Positions 9,183-19,879 are shown, counted from the stretch's first letter. The stretch: DNA of 64,000 bases from Sulfurivermis sp040755915 (GCA_040755915.1 JBFLWM010000007.1:6475-70474); one strand, 5' to 3'. Translations and numbers: made by a program. Notes: generated by a model not told the origin, from the letters alone.

Positions 9183-10769
9183 ATGACCGAATCGTCCATC
9201 GCCGGCGCCTCACGGGAGCTCAACCGCCATCTGGTCAACCTGCTGGACTCGCTGTCGGCGCTGTTCATTCTTACCGAACTTCCGGTTACCTCATTGGATG
9301 AAAACGCCCTGCTTGCCGGTGCCCTCGATGCCCTGCGCCAGAACCAGGATCTGGAGCGCTGCTCCATCTTCCTGCTCACACGAGAAAGTGAACTGGTGAA
9401 TGCGGCAGGCTTCAGCTGGGATGACCTCTGGCAGGACAAGGTTGCCGCGGCGCGCCCACAACACCGGTTCCGCATCGGTGAGGGCATCATGGGCCGTGCT
9501 GCCGCCAGTGGCGAGCTGCAACATTGCCGTTCCTGCGCCGATGACCCTCACTTTTCTGCGTCCATGCCAAACTCTGCGCTACGCGGCACACTGATCAGCG
9601 TGCCGCTACGTGCGGACAGCACCGTGCTCGGGGTACTGAATGTCTTTCACCCTGAGAGTGGTTTCTTTGATTTCTGGCATGAACGCCTGTTGCTGCTGTT
9701 TGCCAACACCTTGGGACAACTTCTGGCCAATTGTCGTCTACTGCACCAGCGTGAGCAGATGGTGGAGCAACGCACCGAGGAACTGCACCGAACCAACTCG
9801 GCCCTGCAGCATGAAATCGAAGAACGTAAGACTGCCGAGGCACGCCTTGCAGAGGAACACGCTTTCCTACAAACGGTCATGGACAGCGTGTTGGAGCCGA
9901 TCATGGTCATTGGCACGGATTATGGCGTGCAATTGATGAACCGGGCCGCCGCAGCGCTGAATATGGACGGCGGTTCTGACCGCTTCTGTTATCAGATCAG
10001 CCACCGACGCGATAGTCCTTGCGCCACACCCGAGCACCCCTGCCCAATTGCGGAAGTGACGAAGAACCGGGCGCCGGTCATTCTCATGCACCAACACTAT
10101 GATGCGGCAGGTGAACCGCGTATCGTCGAGTTGCAGGCCTCGCCACTGTGGAATGAAGACGGGACACTGCGCGCCATCGTCGAGAGCTCACGCGATGTAA
10201 CCGAGCGGGTGCTGGCGGAGGCTGAAATGCGGGAAAAGCAGCAGGAGCTGGCCCACCAAGCGCATCACGACCCACTCACCGGATTACCCAACCGCATGCT
10301 GTTCGCAGCGCATCTGAGCCATGCTCTCGCCCGGGCCCATCGCTACAGGAAAAACCTAGCGCTGCTATTTCTCGATTTGGATGGTTTCAAGGCCATTAAC
10401 GATACCCTGGGGCATGCCAGGGGCGACATCCTACTGCAGACCGTGGCTGAACGCCTGCGGCGCCATGTCCGCGAAATCGACATGGTAGCCCGTCTCAGCG
10501 GCGATGAATTCACCATCCTGCTGGAGGATGTGCACGATACCAACGATGCCGGGCATGTGGCGCGCAATCTGCTGGATGCGCTCGCCCTGCCGATACACCT
10601 GGAGCAGCACGTCACGTCTATAGGTGTCAGCATTGGTATCAGCTGCTATCCCCAAGATGCACAGGATACGGAAACCCTGCTGCGCCATGCCGACACGGCT
10701 ATGTACCAGGCCAAGGCACAGGGTAAAAACCGCTATTGTTACTATCGACAAGTGACAAGTGACAAGTGA
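9183..10769 (+). CDS. Diguanylate cyclase with GAF and PAS domains
   Basis: A 528-residue soluble protein with GAF (about 20-180), a coiled linker (MVEQRTEELHR..), PAS (about 230-345) and GGDEF (about 360-525). The active-site motif is SGDEF (439-443), a tolerated variant, with an upstream RxxD inhibitory site (REID). The phosphate and metal region FLDLDGFKAINDTLGH is intact, so cyclase activity is expected. The ATG was chosen over one ten codons upstream because the latter overlaps the HDOD gene. The stop codon lies inside a run of five 7-bp repeats, so the last residues (VTSDK) are encoded by repeat. Confidence 0.9.
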   Translation: MTESSIAGASRELNRHLVNLLDSLSALFILTELPVTSLDENALLAGALDALRQNQDLERCSIFLLTRESELVNAAGFSWDDLWQDKVAAARPQHRFRIGEGIMGRAAASGELQHCRSCADDPHFSASMPNSALRGTLISVPLRADSTVLGVLNVFHPESGFFDFWHERLLLLFANTLGQLLANCRLLHQREQMVEQRTEELHRTNSALQHEIEERKTAEARLAEEHAFLQTVMDSVLEPIMVIGTDYGVQLMNRAAAALNMDGGSDRFCYQISHRRDSPCATPEHPCPIAEVTKNRAPVILMHQHYDAAGEPRIVELQASPLWNEDGTLRAIVESSRDVTERVLAEAEMREKQQELAHQAHHDPLTGLPNRMLFAAHLSHALARAHRYRKNLALLFLDLDGFKAINDTLGHARGDILLQTVAERLRRHVREIDMVARLSGDEFTILLEDVHDTNDAGHVARNLLDALALPIHLEQHVTSIGVSIGISCYPQDAQDTETLLRHADTAMYQAKAQGKNRYCYYRQVTSDK

Positions 10770-10781
10770 CAAGTGACAAGT
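10747..10781. repeat. Five tandem copies of the heptamer GACAAGT
   Basis: Five perfect head-to-tail copies of GACAAGT, beginning inside the last codons of the GAF-PAS-GGDEF gene and running past its stop codon. The unit is not a multiple of three. Gain or loss of copies upstream of the stop would therefore alter the reading frame and the C-terminal tail slightly. It may also be a remnant of replication slippage in the intergenic space. Confidence 0.95.
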
Positions 10782-10826
10782 AGGGTTGTTTGCCTTTTCT
10801 TTGCAACTTGAAACCTGTCTATGCCT

Positions 10827-12179
10827 TTACCGCATCGTCACCAGCTCTTCCGCGCTGGTGGGATGCAGGGCCACGGTGTTGTCGAAATCGCGCTTGGTGG
10901 CGCCCATCTTCACCGCCACGGCAAAGCCCTGCAGCATTTCGTCGGCGCCGTTGCCGATGATGTGGACACCGACCACCTTCTCCTGCACGCCGGCACAGAC
11001 CAGCTTCATGGCCGTCTTGGAGCCGTGGCGGGTAAAGGCGTGGTACATGGGGGTGAAGCGGGTCTGGTAAACCTTGACCGACTCCGCGCCGTATTCCGCC
11101 CGCGCCTCTTCCTCGGACAGGCCGACGGTGCCGATGGGCGGATGGCTGAACACCACGGTAGGGATGTTTTCGTAATCCAGCTTGCGTTCCGGCTGGCCGC
11201 CGAACAGGCGATCGGCCAGACGACGCGCAGCGGCAATGGCCACCGGCGTGAGCTGGGCGCGGCCGGTGACGTCACCCACGGCATAGATGCCGGGCACGTT
11301 GGTGTTCTGATATGCATCGGTGGGGATATAGCCATGGGGATCGCAGGCGACGCCGGCCGCGACCAGGTTGAGATCGGCGGTCTGCGGCGCGCGGCCGATG
11401 GCCCAGATCAGCGTGTCGAAACCGGCCAGGGTATGGCCGCCGGAGCAGTGCAGGGTGAGGCGGCCGTCATCGCCCTTCACCACCTTCTCGACGTTGATGT
11501 TGGGCAGGATGTTGACGCCGTGGTTGACCATCTCTTCCATCAGGGTCTCGCGCAGCATGGCGTCGAAATGGCCGAGGAAGTGCTGGCGGCGCAGCAGCAG
11601 GTCCACCTCGCTGCCCAGGGCATTGAGCAGGCCGGCCAGCTCCACCGCGATGTAACCGCCCCCCACCACCGCCACGCGCTTCGGCTGCTCGCGCAGGGCG
11701 AAGAAGCCGTTGGAATCGATACCATACTCGGCGCCGGGGATGGCAGGAATCAACGGCGCGCCACCCGGCGACACCACGATGTGATCGGCGCTGTAACGCT
11801 GGCCGTCCACCTCCAGCGTGCGGGGATCGACAAAGCGTCCATACCCCTGAATCAGGTCGATGCCCGACTCCTTGAGATAGCCGCCATACCAGTCGTTGAT
11901 GTTCTGGATGTAGCGCTCGCGCGAATTGATCAGCTGCTCCCAGTCGAAGTCATTGACCAGCACGTCGAAACCGTAGTCGGTGGCATCACGCAGCGCGCCG
12001 GCAATGCCTGCGGCATTCCACATCACCTTCTTCGGCACGCAACCGACATTGACGCAGGTGCCGCCGATACGGCCGACCTCGATCACCGCTGCCGTCCTGC
12101 CGTGCAGGGCGGCACGCTCGGCGGCGGAAAGGCCACCGCTGCCGGCGCCGATGGCGATCAGGTCGTAGTGTTTGGTCAT
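10827..12179 (-). CDS. gor: Glutathione-disulfide reductase
   Basis: A 450-residue FAD-dependent pyridine nucleotide-disulfide oxidoreductase, the same length as E. coli Gor. It has the FAD loop GAGSGG (11-16), the redox disulfide in GGTCVNVGCVPKK (C42, C47) and the catalytic His-Glu pair at the C-terminus (H439 in ALHPTSAEE, E444). The CVNVGC spacing and the VPKKVMWNA continuation separate it from lipoamide and mercury reductases. It keeps cytoplasmic glutathione reduced using NADPH. It is monocistronic and convergent with the signalling operon. Confidence 0.95.
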   Translation of the reverse strand: MTKHYDLIAIGAGSGGLSAAERAALHGRTAAVIEVGRIGGTCVNVGCVPKKVMWNAAGIAGALRDATDYGFDVLVNDFDWEQLINSRERYIQNINDWYGGYLKESGIDLIQGYGRFVDPRTLEVDGQRYSADHIVVSPGGAPLIPAIPGAEYGIDSNGFFALREQPKRVAVVGGGYIAVELAGLLNALGSEVDLLLRRQHFLGHFDAMLRETLMEEMVNHGVNILPNINVEKVVKGDDGRLTLHCSGGHTLAGFDTLIWAIGRAPQTADLNLVAAGVACDPHGYIPTDAYQNTNVPGIYAVGDVTGRAQLTPVAIAAARRLADRLFGGQPERKLDYENIPTVVFSHPPIGTVGLSEEEARAEYGAESVKVYQTRFTPMYHAFTRHGSKTAMKLVCAGVQEKVVGVHIIGNGADEMLQGFAVAVKMGATKRDFDNTVALHPTSAEELVTMR

Positions 12180-12302
12180 GATGAGATTCCCCGGGTTGCG
12201 AAGGTGATTCGGGTCAGGCGTACCTGATGCTTTGCCACGATTCTACAGGCTGCCGCCTGCCGACGGCACCCATCTGATATGCTAGCCGGCAGGAGGTATG
12301 TC

Positions 12303-12992
12303 ATGGGCTTGGACATACAATACATCTTCCGTTTCACCGACGGCCGCGAAGCCAGCTTCGCCATCCGCCTCGACGCTGTGAGCCTGGAATCCACCGCGCC
12401 CGTCTCGGCAAACGCCGCGGCCTGGACCCGGCTCGCATTTCACCGCTGCAGCCATTGCCCCCTCGATGAGTCCCTGCATCCGCACTGCCCGCTCGCGCGC
12501 TCCCTGGTCGGCACGGTGGCCGTGCTGGGCGATGTACTGTCCTACGATCAGGTGGCAACGGAGGTCATCACGCCGGAACGGCGCATCCTGTGCGACACCT
12601 CGGCACAAAATGCCATCAGCGCCATGATGGGCCTGATCATCGCCACCAGCGGCTGCCCGCACATGGCATTCTTCAAACCCATGGCGCGCTTTCACCTGCC
12701 CTTTGCCAGCGAAGAGGAAACCATGTATCGCGCCGCCAGCATGTACCTGCTGGGACAGTACTTCCGCCAGCAGCAGGGACTGCCGACGGAACTGGGCTTC
12801 GAGGGACTGGTCCATCTCTACCGTAACGTGGAAATCGTCAATCGCGCCATGGCCAACCGCCTGCGCGCCGCGGCACGCGAGGATGGCACGGTGAACGCGC
12901 TGGTGCTCCTCGACATGTATGCAAAGACCCTGCCGGCGGTGGTGGAAGAAACCCTACAGGAACTGCGGCCGCTGTATACTGCATATCTATAA
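12303..12992 (+). CDS. Conserved Cys-rich protein of unknown function (possibly DUF6901-type)
   Basis: A 229-residue soluble protein without recognisable catalytic motifs. It opens with a beta-rich segment (IQYIFRFTDGREASF), then a cysteine/histidine cluster FHRCSHCPLDESLHPHCPL (about residues 42-60) and a further SGCPHM near residue 113. This is consistent with a metal or cofactor site, though that is inference. The C-terminal half is predicted helical. The start follows AGGAGGT with ideal spacing. It ends 21 bp before a membrane diguanylate cyclase gene, so it is probably the first gene of a two-gene operon and may be a sensor partner. The family name is from memory and unsure. Confidence 0.65.
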   Translation: MGLDIQYIFRFTDGREASFAIRLDAVSLESTAPVSANAAAWTRLAFHRCSHCPLDESLHPHCPLARSLVGTVAVLGDVLSYDQVATEVITPERRILCDTSAQNAISAMMGLIIATSGCPHMAFFKPMARFHLPFASEEETMYRAASMYLLGQYFRQQQGLPTELGFEGLVHLYRNVEIVNRAMANRLRAAAREDGTVNALVLLDMYAKTLPAVVEETLQELRPLYTAYL

Positions 12993-13013
12993 CGACAATA
13001 ACCGAGAATCCAA

Positions 13014-14180
13014 GTGAACAATTCGGCAGAAGAATTCACCGATCAGGAATGGATTACCGACGAGCCGCGCTCCGGGCTGCGCGAGTGGCTGCTGCGCACC
13101 ACCCTGCAGGACATGGTCGCGTCGCACAACCATTCACGCGACTTCAACGGCTCCCGCGCCGAATACATCTATCTGCGCGTGCGCCTGCTCAGCTTCGTCT
13201 TCGCCCTGCTGGCACCGCTGTGGATTCCTATCGACCTGGTGCTGCTCTCCGGCGCCAGCTTCAAGCAGATGCTGCTGCTGCGCCTGTCCTTCAGCGGCCT
13301 GTTCCTGGCCCTGGGACTATGGACCGCGCAGCCCCACAACCTGACCCTGGCACGGCTGCGCGTGGCACTGTTCATCGCCATTCCGGGCCTGTTCTACATC
13401 GGCTCGCGCATCGTGCTCGGTGGCGACGTGCCCGACGCGGGCATCCTCATGGGCTACAGCTTCCTGCCCTATCTGGTGGTGTCCCTGCTGGCACTGTTCC
13501 CCTTCACCCTCATCGAAGGGCTGGCCTACGCCATCACCATCGGTCTGGTTGTGCTCGGAACCGAACTCGCCTTCGGCACCCTGTTCACCGTGCGCGCCTT
13601 CGGCGAGATCTGGCTGCTCGGCCTGCTCGCCGGCATCGCCATGTGGGCCGAGCTGGCACAATTGCACATGCTGCTGCAGCTGTACCGCGAGGCCACCCGC
13701 GACGCCCTCACCGGACTGGTCAACCGCGCCGTGCTCACCAAGTGGCTGGACCTGGAAGTGGATCGTGCCCGCGACCGCACGCGCCCGCTGTCGGTGCTGC
13801 TGCTGGACCTGGACCTGTTCAAGCGCATCAATGACACCTACGGCCACCTCGCCGGCGACATGGTGCTGCAGGTATTCGCCCGCCTGATGATTCGCGAGAT
13901 GCCCGGCATCAACCTCATCGGCCGCTACGGTGGTGAGGAATTCCTCGCCATCCTGCCCGGCAAGAACGAGCAGCAGGCGCTGGACCTGGCCAACCGCATA
14001 CGTGCTGCCTGCCACAAGGCGCGGGTACGCGGGCCGGATAATCAGAGCATCGGCTTCACCGTCAGCATCGGTGTCGCCACGCTGGAGGAGCAGGAAGATG
14101 CCGAAGCGCTGCTGCAGCGCGTCGACAAGGGCCTGTACCGCGCCAAGGAAGCCGGCCGCGATCTGGCCGTGCTGGCCTGA
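13014..14180 (+). CDS. Membrane-bound diguanylate cyclase
   Basis: A 388-residue protein with about six N-terminal membrane helices (residues about 55-215) and a C-terminal GGDEF domain. The signature is GGEEF (306-310), compatible with cyclase activity, with the metal and base contacts LLDLDLFKRINDTYGHLAGD. The RxxD inhibitory site is absent: the equivalent position reads PGIN. It should therefore escape the product inhibition expected for the other GGDEF proteins in the window. A GTG start (VNNSAEEF) is assigned because it directly follows the upstream gene with no better ATG. A PilZ gene follows convergently. Confidence 0.9.
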   Translation: MNNSAEEFTDQEWITDEPRSGLREWLLRTTLQDMVASHNHSRDFNGSRAEYIYLRVRLLSFVFALLAPLWIPIDLVLLSGASFKQMLLLRLSFSGLFLALGLWTAQPHNLTLARLRVALFIAIPGLFYIGSRIVLGGDVPDAGILMGYSFLPYLVVSLLALFPFTLIEGLAYAITIGLVVLGTELAFGTLFTVRAFGEIWLLGLLAGIAMWAELAQLHMLLQLYREATRDALTGLVNRAVLTKWLDLEVDRARDRTRPLSVLLLDLDLFKRINDTYGHLAGDMVLQVFARLMIREMPGINLIGRYGGEEFLAILPGKNEQQALDLANRIRAACHKARVRGPDNQSIGFTVSIGVATLEEQEDAEALLQRVDKGLYRAKEAGRDLAVLA

Positions 14181-14189
14181 GCAAAGGGT

Positions 14190-14522
14190 CTACACGGTGT
14201 CGCGCATGCGCAGGTGGTGCAGATAGGCATGCAGCCTCTGCAGGGATTCCGGCTCAGCCACCTCGTCGAACACCAGCCCCACTCCGTCATGGCCGCAATG
14301 GGCCACCATCGCCGGCAGGCGCAGCCTGCCACTGCGCTCCTCCGCCAGGATTTCGACCTCCACCAGGGCATTGCGGAACAGCAGGCCGGGATCGACCTGC
14401 ACGAACATGCCATCACGGCTCACATTACGGCACACGCCGCGCGCCACCAGGGCGCCACGCGAATACAGGGCAACCTGCAGTTTGAGGGGCCAGCGGTACG
14501 AGAAACGGTGTTCCATGGCCAT
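14190..14522 (-). CDS. PilZ-domain c-di-GMP receptor
   Basis: A 110-residue single-domain PilZ protein. Both c-di-GMP binding motifs are present: RxxxR as RFSYR (residues 6-10) and N/DxSxxG as NVSRDG (about 33-38). It is convergent with a membrane diguanylate cyclase (9 bp apart), a plausible source of its ligand. Its target process cannot be deduced, though an Aer-like chemoreceptor lies just upstream in the opposite orientation. Confidence 0.88.
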   Translation of the reverse strand: MAMEHRFSYRWPLKLQVALYSRGALVARGVCRNVSRDGMFVQVDPGLLFRNALVEVEILAEERSGRLRLPAMVAHCGHDGVGLVFDEVAEPESLQRLHAYLHHLRMRDTV

Positions 14523-14585
14523 GCCGCACCGGACAGGGAAGATGACCCGATTCTAGCGCCAATGCGGGCCGGGGGAAAAAAGTTC

Positions 14586-14614
14586 TTGACTAAATCAATC
14601 GGCATTCATAGACT
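14586..14614 (+). promoter_or_regulatory. Candidate sigma70 promoter
   Basis: TTGACT (14586-14591) and TAGACT (14609-14614) separated by exactly 17 bp. The -35 matches the consensus at five of six positions and the -10 at four of six. A predicted start near 14621 would make a transcript that meets a terminator hairpin about 50 nt later. It lies in the 441-bp gap between the divergent PilZ and chemoreceptor genes. Confidence 0.5.
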
Positions 14615-14620
14615 CATTCT

Positions 14621-14674
14621 ACCCAGACATTGTTACACCCCTTAAATGGAAGGCCCCGGCCTTCCTTTTTTTTT
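14621..14674 (+). ncRNA. Candidate short RNA or attenuated leader
   Basis: The stretch between a promoter-like pair and an intrinsic terminator would give a transcript of about 54 nt with a single 3' hairpin and U-tail. No open frame with a ribosome binding site is seen in it. It may be a small RNA. It may instead be the prematurely terminated leader of the chemoreceptor mRNA, whose start codon lies about 290 bp downstream. Confidence 0.35.
14648..14674 (+). terminator. Intrinsic terminator
   Basis: GGAAGGC-CCCG-GCCTTCC, a perfect 7-bp stem with a 4-nt loop, followed at once by nine T residues on the plus strand. It is oriented for plus-strand transcription although no plus-strand gene ends nearby. 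The last plus-strand stop codon is at 14180, with the opposing PilZ gene in between. Confidence 0.8.
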
Positions 14675-14676
14675 GT

Positions 14677-14766
14677 CCAGGGATGGACTTATGCCGCGAA
14701 GGCCAGGGAAGGCCGAGAGCGGCGCTTGTCCCAGGGATGGACTTATGCCGCGAAGGCCAGGGAAGG
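14677..14766. repeat. Direct repeat, 36 bp x 2 (54-bp period)
   Basis: Two identical 36-bp copies (14677-14712 and 14731-14766) beginning CCAGGGATGGACTTATGCCG and ending CCAGGGAAGG. The 18-bp spacer (CCGAGAGCGGCGCTTGTC) separates them. The core GTCCAGGGATGGACTTAT resembles GTCCAGGATGGACTTAT in the structured element near 46.2 kb, so it may be a dispersed repeat of this genome. The rest of the gap to 14963 holds an AT-rich stretch and the ribosome binding site of the chemoreceptor gene. Confidence 0.9.
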
Positions 14767-14963
14767 TCCGGGGCGGCGCCTGCCGGCAATAAACTCCTCC
14801 TTGCGTCCTCCCAAATAGCCCATCGACAGATATTTCTTTTGCTGTAACGCATTTTTCTGCACTATAACCACACAAGAAATGCGACCTTCTGCTGCGGCAG
14901 CAGCATGGGTTGCCGCACGCCATATGCACGCGGCCAGCACCAAAAGAAAATCAAGGAGGAGTC

Positions 14964-16739
14964 ATGAAGATCAACATGCCCGTTACCCAGCGGGAGCGCA
15001 CCTATGGTGACGACGTCACCATCACCTCGCTGACAGACCTCAAGGGCACCATCACCTACGCCAACCGGGACTTCATCGACATCAGCGGCTTCAGCGAGGA
15101 AGAGCTGATCGGCAAGAACCACAACATCGTCCGCCATCCGGACATGCCGCCCATCGCCTTCCAGGACCTGTGGGACACCATGAAGCGCGGCCAGAGCTGG
15201 CGCGGCATCGTCAAGAACCGCTGCAAGAATGGCGACCATTACTGGGTCGATGCCTATGTCACGCCGGTCTACGAAGGCGACAAGGTGGTGGGTTACCAAT
15301 CGGTACGCAGCCGCCCCGCCCGACAACAGGTCGATGCCGCCGAACAGCTCTATGCCAAACTGCGCAGTGATGACAAGGCCCGGCTGCCGAAACGCCGCAA
15401 CATCTTCGACATCAGCCTGCAGGTGCGCGTCATGGCCAGCCTGCTGCTGCTGGCCGGCCTGGCCATCCTGGTGGCGCTGGTGAGCAGCTACAGTGCTGCC
15501 GAGCAGCAACAACTGCTGGACCAGCACATGGCCCGGGTCAGCGAGGTGCAACAACTGTGGCAGGCGAGCCGCATCAGCAGTGACAACGCGCTGGGCAAGA
15601 AGATCGATGCCCTGGGCTCGACCCCGGGGAAGATACCGCTGTCAGAAGCAGTGGCGGCCCTCAACCAGGACAGCACGCGTCTCATCGTCGCCATCTGTCT
15701 GGCCGGCCTGGCCCTGATGACCATCATCGGCATCCTGCTCAATCGTACCGTCATCCGGCCGATGTCCCAGGTCGTCACCCTGGCCAAGGAAATGGCCGGC
15801 GGCAACCTGGCCCGCCGCATCGAGGTAGAGCACAACGACGAAGTGGGGCAAATGCTGCAGGCGATGAAGCTGTTGCAGGCGCGTCTGCGTACCGCCTTCG
15901 GCCAGTTCCTCGAAACCGCCGACGAACTGGCGGCGGCGGCGGATCAGTTTTCCGCCACCGGGCACGAAACCGTGCAACATATGCAGCAGCAGCAGGCAGA
16001 AACCGAGCAGGTCGCCACCGCCATGAACGAAATGGCGGCCGCGGTACAGGAAGTGGCGCGCAACACGGCACAGGCGGCGCAGTCGGCCCGCGATGCCGAG
16101 CAGGAAAGTGGTGACGGCCGCCGCGTGGTCAACGCGGCACGGGCCGCCATTCATCGTCTGGCCGAGGAGGTGGAGCGCAGCGCCCAGGTGATCAACCGCC
16201 TGCAACAGGATGGCGATCGCATCAGCAGCATCACCGAGGTGATCAGCGGCATCGCGGAACAGACCAACCTGCTGGCACTCAACGCCGCCATCGAGGCGGC
16301 ACGGGCCGGTGAGAGTGGCCGCGGCTTTGCCGTGGTGGCCGATGAAGTGCGCACCCTGGCCGGGCGCACCCAGTCAGCCACCGCCGAGATCCGCGGCATG
16401 CTCGACAATTTGCGTGGCGGCATCGGCGAGGCGGTGGCTGTCATGCAGCAGGGCCAGACCCAGGCCAGCGCCGCGGTGGACCAGTCACGTCAGACAGAGC
16501 ACTCCCTGGAAAGCATCGGCGGGGCCGTATCGGCGATCAGCGACATGAACACGCAAATCGCGACGGCTGCGGAGGAACAGAGCGCGGTGGCGGAGGAGAT
16601 GAATCGCAACGTGGTGACCATCCGCGATCTCGCCGGCACCACCACCGCCCAGGCCGAGGAAATCAGCTCTGCGGGGGCGCGCCTGGCGCAGCTGTCGGCA
16701 CAGCTGCACGCCATGATGCGGCAGTTCAAGCTCAGCTGA
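14964..16739 (+). CDS. Methyl-accepting chemotaxis protein with N-terminal Aer-like PAS domain
   Basis: A 591-residue receptor. An N-terminal Aer-type PAS (about 15-130; TYANRDFIDISGF, HNIVRHPDMP, YWVDAYVTP) suggests redox or oxygen sensing through FAD. Two membrane helices follow (about 155-177 and 234-256), then a HAMP domain (RPMSQVVTLAKEMAGG) and a cytoplasmic signalling domain with the conserved hairpin tip EQTNLLALNAAIEAARAGE. There is no large periplasmic domain, as in energy-taxis receptors. The start follows AAGGAGGA. Its stop overlaps the convergent srkA stop by a few bases. Confidence 0.92.
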   Translation: MKINMPVTQRERTYGDDVTITSLTDLKGTITYANRDFIDISGFSEEELIGKNHNIVRHPDMPPIAFQDLWDTMKRGQSWRGIVKNRCKNGDHYWVDAYVTPVYEGDKVVGYQSVRSRPARQQVDAAEQLYAKLRSDDKARLPKRRNIFDISLQVRVMASLLLLAGLAILVALVSSYSAAEQQQLLDQHMARVSEVQQLWQASRISSDNALGKKIDALGSTPGKIPLSEAVAALNQDSTRLIVAICLAGLALMTIIGILLNRTVIRPMSQVVTLAKEMAGGNLARRIEVEHNDEVGQMLQAMKLLQARLRTAFGQFLETADELAAAADQFSATGHETVQHMQQQQAETEQVATAMNEMAAAVQEVARNTAQAAQSARDAEQESGDGRRVVNAARAAIHRLAEEVERSAQVINRLQQDGDRISSITEVISGIAEQTNLLALNAAIEAARAGESGRGFAVVADEVRTLAGRTQSATAEIRGMLDNLRGGIGEAVAVMQQGQTQASAAVDQSRQTEHSLESIGGAVSAISDMNTQIATAAEEQSAVAEEMNRNVVTIRDLAGTTTAQAEEISSAGARLAQLSAQLHAMMRQFKLS

Positions 16740-17724
16740 GGGAAAGCGGCGGCTCCTGCAGGCGCAGGCGCTGCTCCTGCAGGGTCATGATGTGCTCTTC
16801 CCAGTAGCGCGGTGTATTGAACCAGGGAAAGGCGCGCGGAAAGGCCGGGTCGTCGCGCCGCCGCGCCAGCCAGGCCGCGTAGTGCATCAGGCGCAGGGTG
16901 CGCAGTGGCTCGATGAGGCGCAGCTCGCGCCGATTGAAGTCGCAAAACTCCTCATAGCCGCCGAGCAATTCGTCCAGTTGCAGCAACTGCTCGGGCCGTT
17001 CCCCGGACAGCAACATCCACAGATCCTGTACCGCGGGGCCGCTGCGGCAATCATCCAGATCGACGATGTGTGCGCCGTCATCCGTCCACAGGATGTTGCC
17101 GGGATGAAAATCGCCGTGGATGCGCTGCCAGTTCAAGGACGGCACGGCAGCGAAAGCTGCCGTCACCGTTTCCAGCAGCTCGGCGCTGAGATCGGCGTAA
17201 CGCGATTGGTATTCCCGTGGCAACAACTCGCTGGCCAGCAGGTAGTCACGTGACTCCACACCAAAGCTGGCCACGTCCAGCCGTGGCCGCGCCGAGAACG
17301 GCCGTGCCGCACCCACCGCATGCAGGCGGCCGAGAAAGCGCCCCAGCCGCCACAGCACGTCCGGCACATCCAGGTCCGGCCAGCGCCCGCCACGGCGCGG
17401 AAACAGGGCATAACGGAATCCGCCATGCACATGCAGCGTCTCACCCTGGGCATCGACCAGCGGCGCCACCACCGGTACCTCGGCATCGAACAGCTCCTGC
17501 GCGAAGGCATGTTCCTCCAGGATCGCCGCATCGCTCCAGCGTCCCGGGCGATAGAACTTGGCCACCACATAACCCTCGTCCAGTGCCACCTGATAGACAC
17601 GGTTTTCGTAACTGTTCAGCGCCAGCAAGCCGCCGGCGGGCAGCAGGCCGCACTGCTCGACGGCATCGAGCACCACGTCCGGGGTAAGGGCATCGTAAGG
17701 GTGGGACTGGATTTCGTTTACCAT
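16732..17724 (-). CDS. srkA: Stress response kinase A (YihE/SrkA-type Ser/Thr kinase)
   Basis: A 330-residue APH-fold kinase close in length to E. coli SrkA (328). It has N-terminal LNSYENRVYQV and VVAKFYRPGRW, the nucleotide-binding Lys in the latter, the catalytic HGDFHPGNILW and the metal-binding DLDDCRSGPAVQDLW. SrkA phosphorylates proteins and counteracts MazEF-type stress death in E. coli. The start is the ATG before VNEIQSHPYDAL, typical of the family. An upstream in-frame extension lacks similarity. The gene is divergent from prlC. Confidence 0.92.
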   Translation of the reverse strand: MVNEIQSHPYDALTPDVVLDAVEQCGLLPAGGLLALNSYENRVYQVALDEGYVVAKFYRPGRWSDAAILEEHAFAQELFDAEVPVVAPLVDAQGETLHVHGGFRYALFPRRGGRWPDLDVPDVLWRLGRFLGRLHAVGAARPFSARPRLDVASFGVESRDYLLASELLPREYQSRYADLSAELLETVTAAFAAVPSLNWQRIHGDFHPGNILWTDDGAHIVDLDDCRSGPAVQDLWMLLSGERPEQLLQLDELLGGYEEFCDFNRRELRLIEPLRTLRLMHYAAWLARRRDDPAFPRAFPWFNTPRYWEEHIMTLQEQRLRLQEPPLSLS

Positions 17725-17842
17725 GGCCCCCACTTTACCGGATATACGCGAGTTCGGGAGATCACGCAGGCGCGGGATGGAAAAAACGTCCTGCGGCGGG
17801 CGATCTGCCGACCCCGCCAGCTCCCGATGTCGTGAGGTACCC

Positions 17843-19879
<2,037 letters not shown>

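Noticed and set aside
10821..12227. Open frame on the plus strand over gor
   Set aside because: His/Gln/Gly-rich, no motif; gor on the minus strand is certain.
14677..14766. 36-bp repeats with an 18-bp spacer considered as a minimal CRISPR
   Set aside because: Just two repeats, spacer too short, no leader or cas genes.
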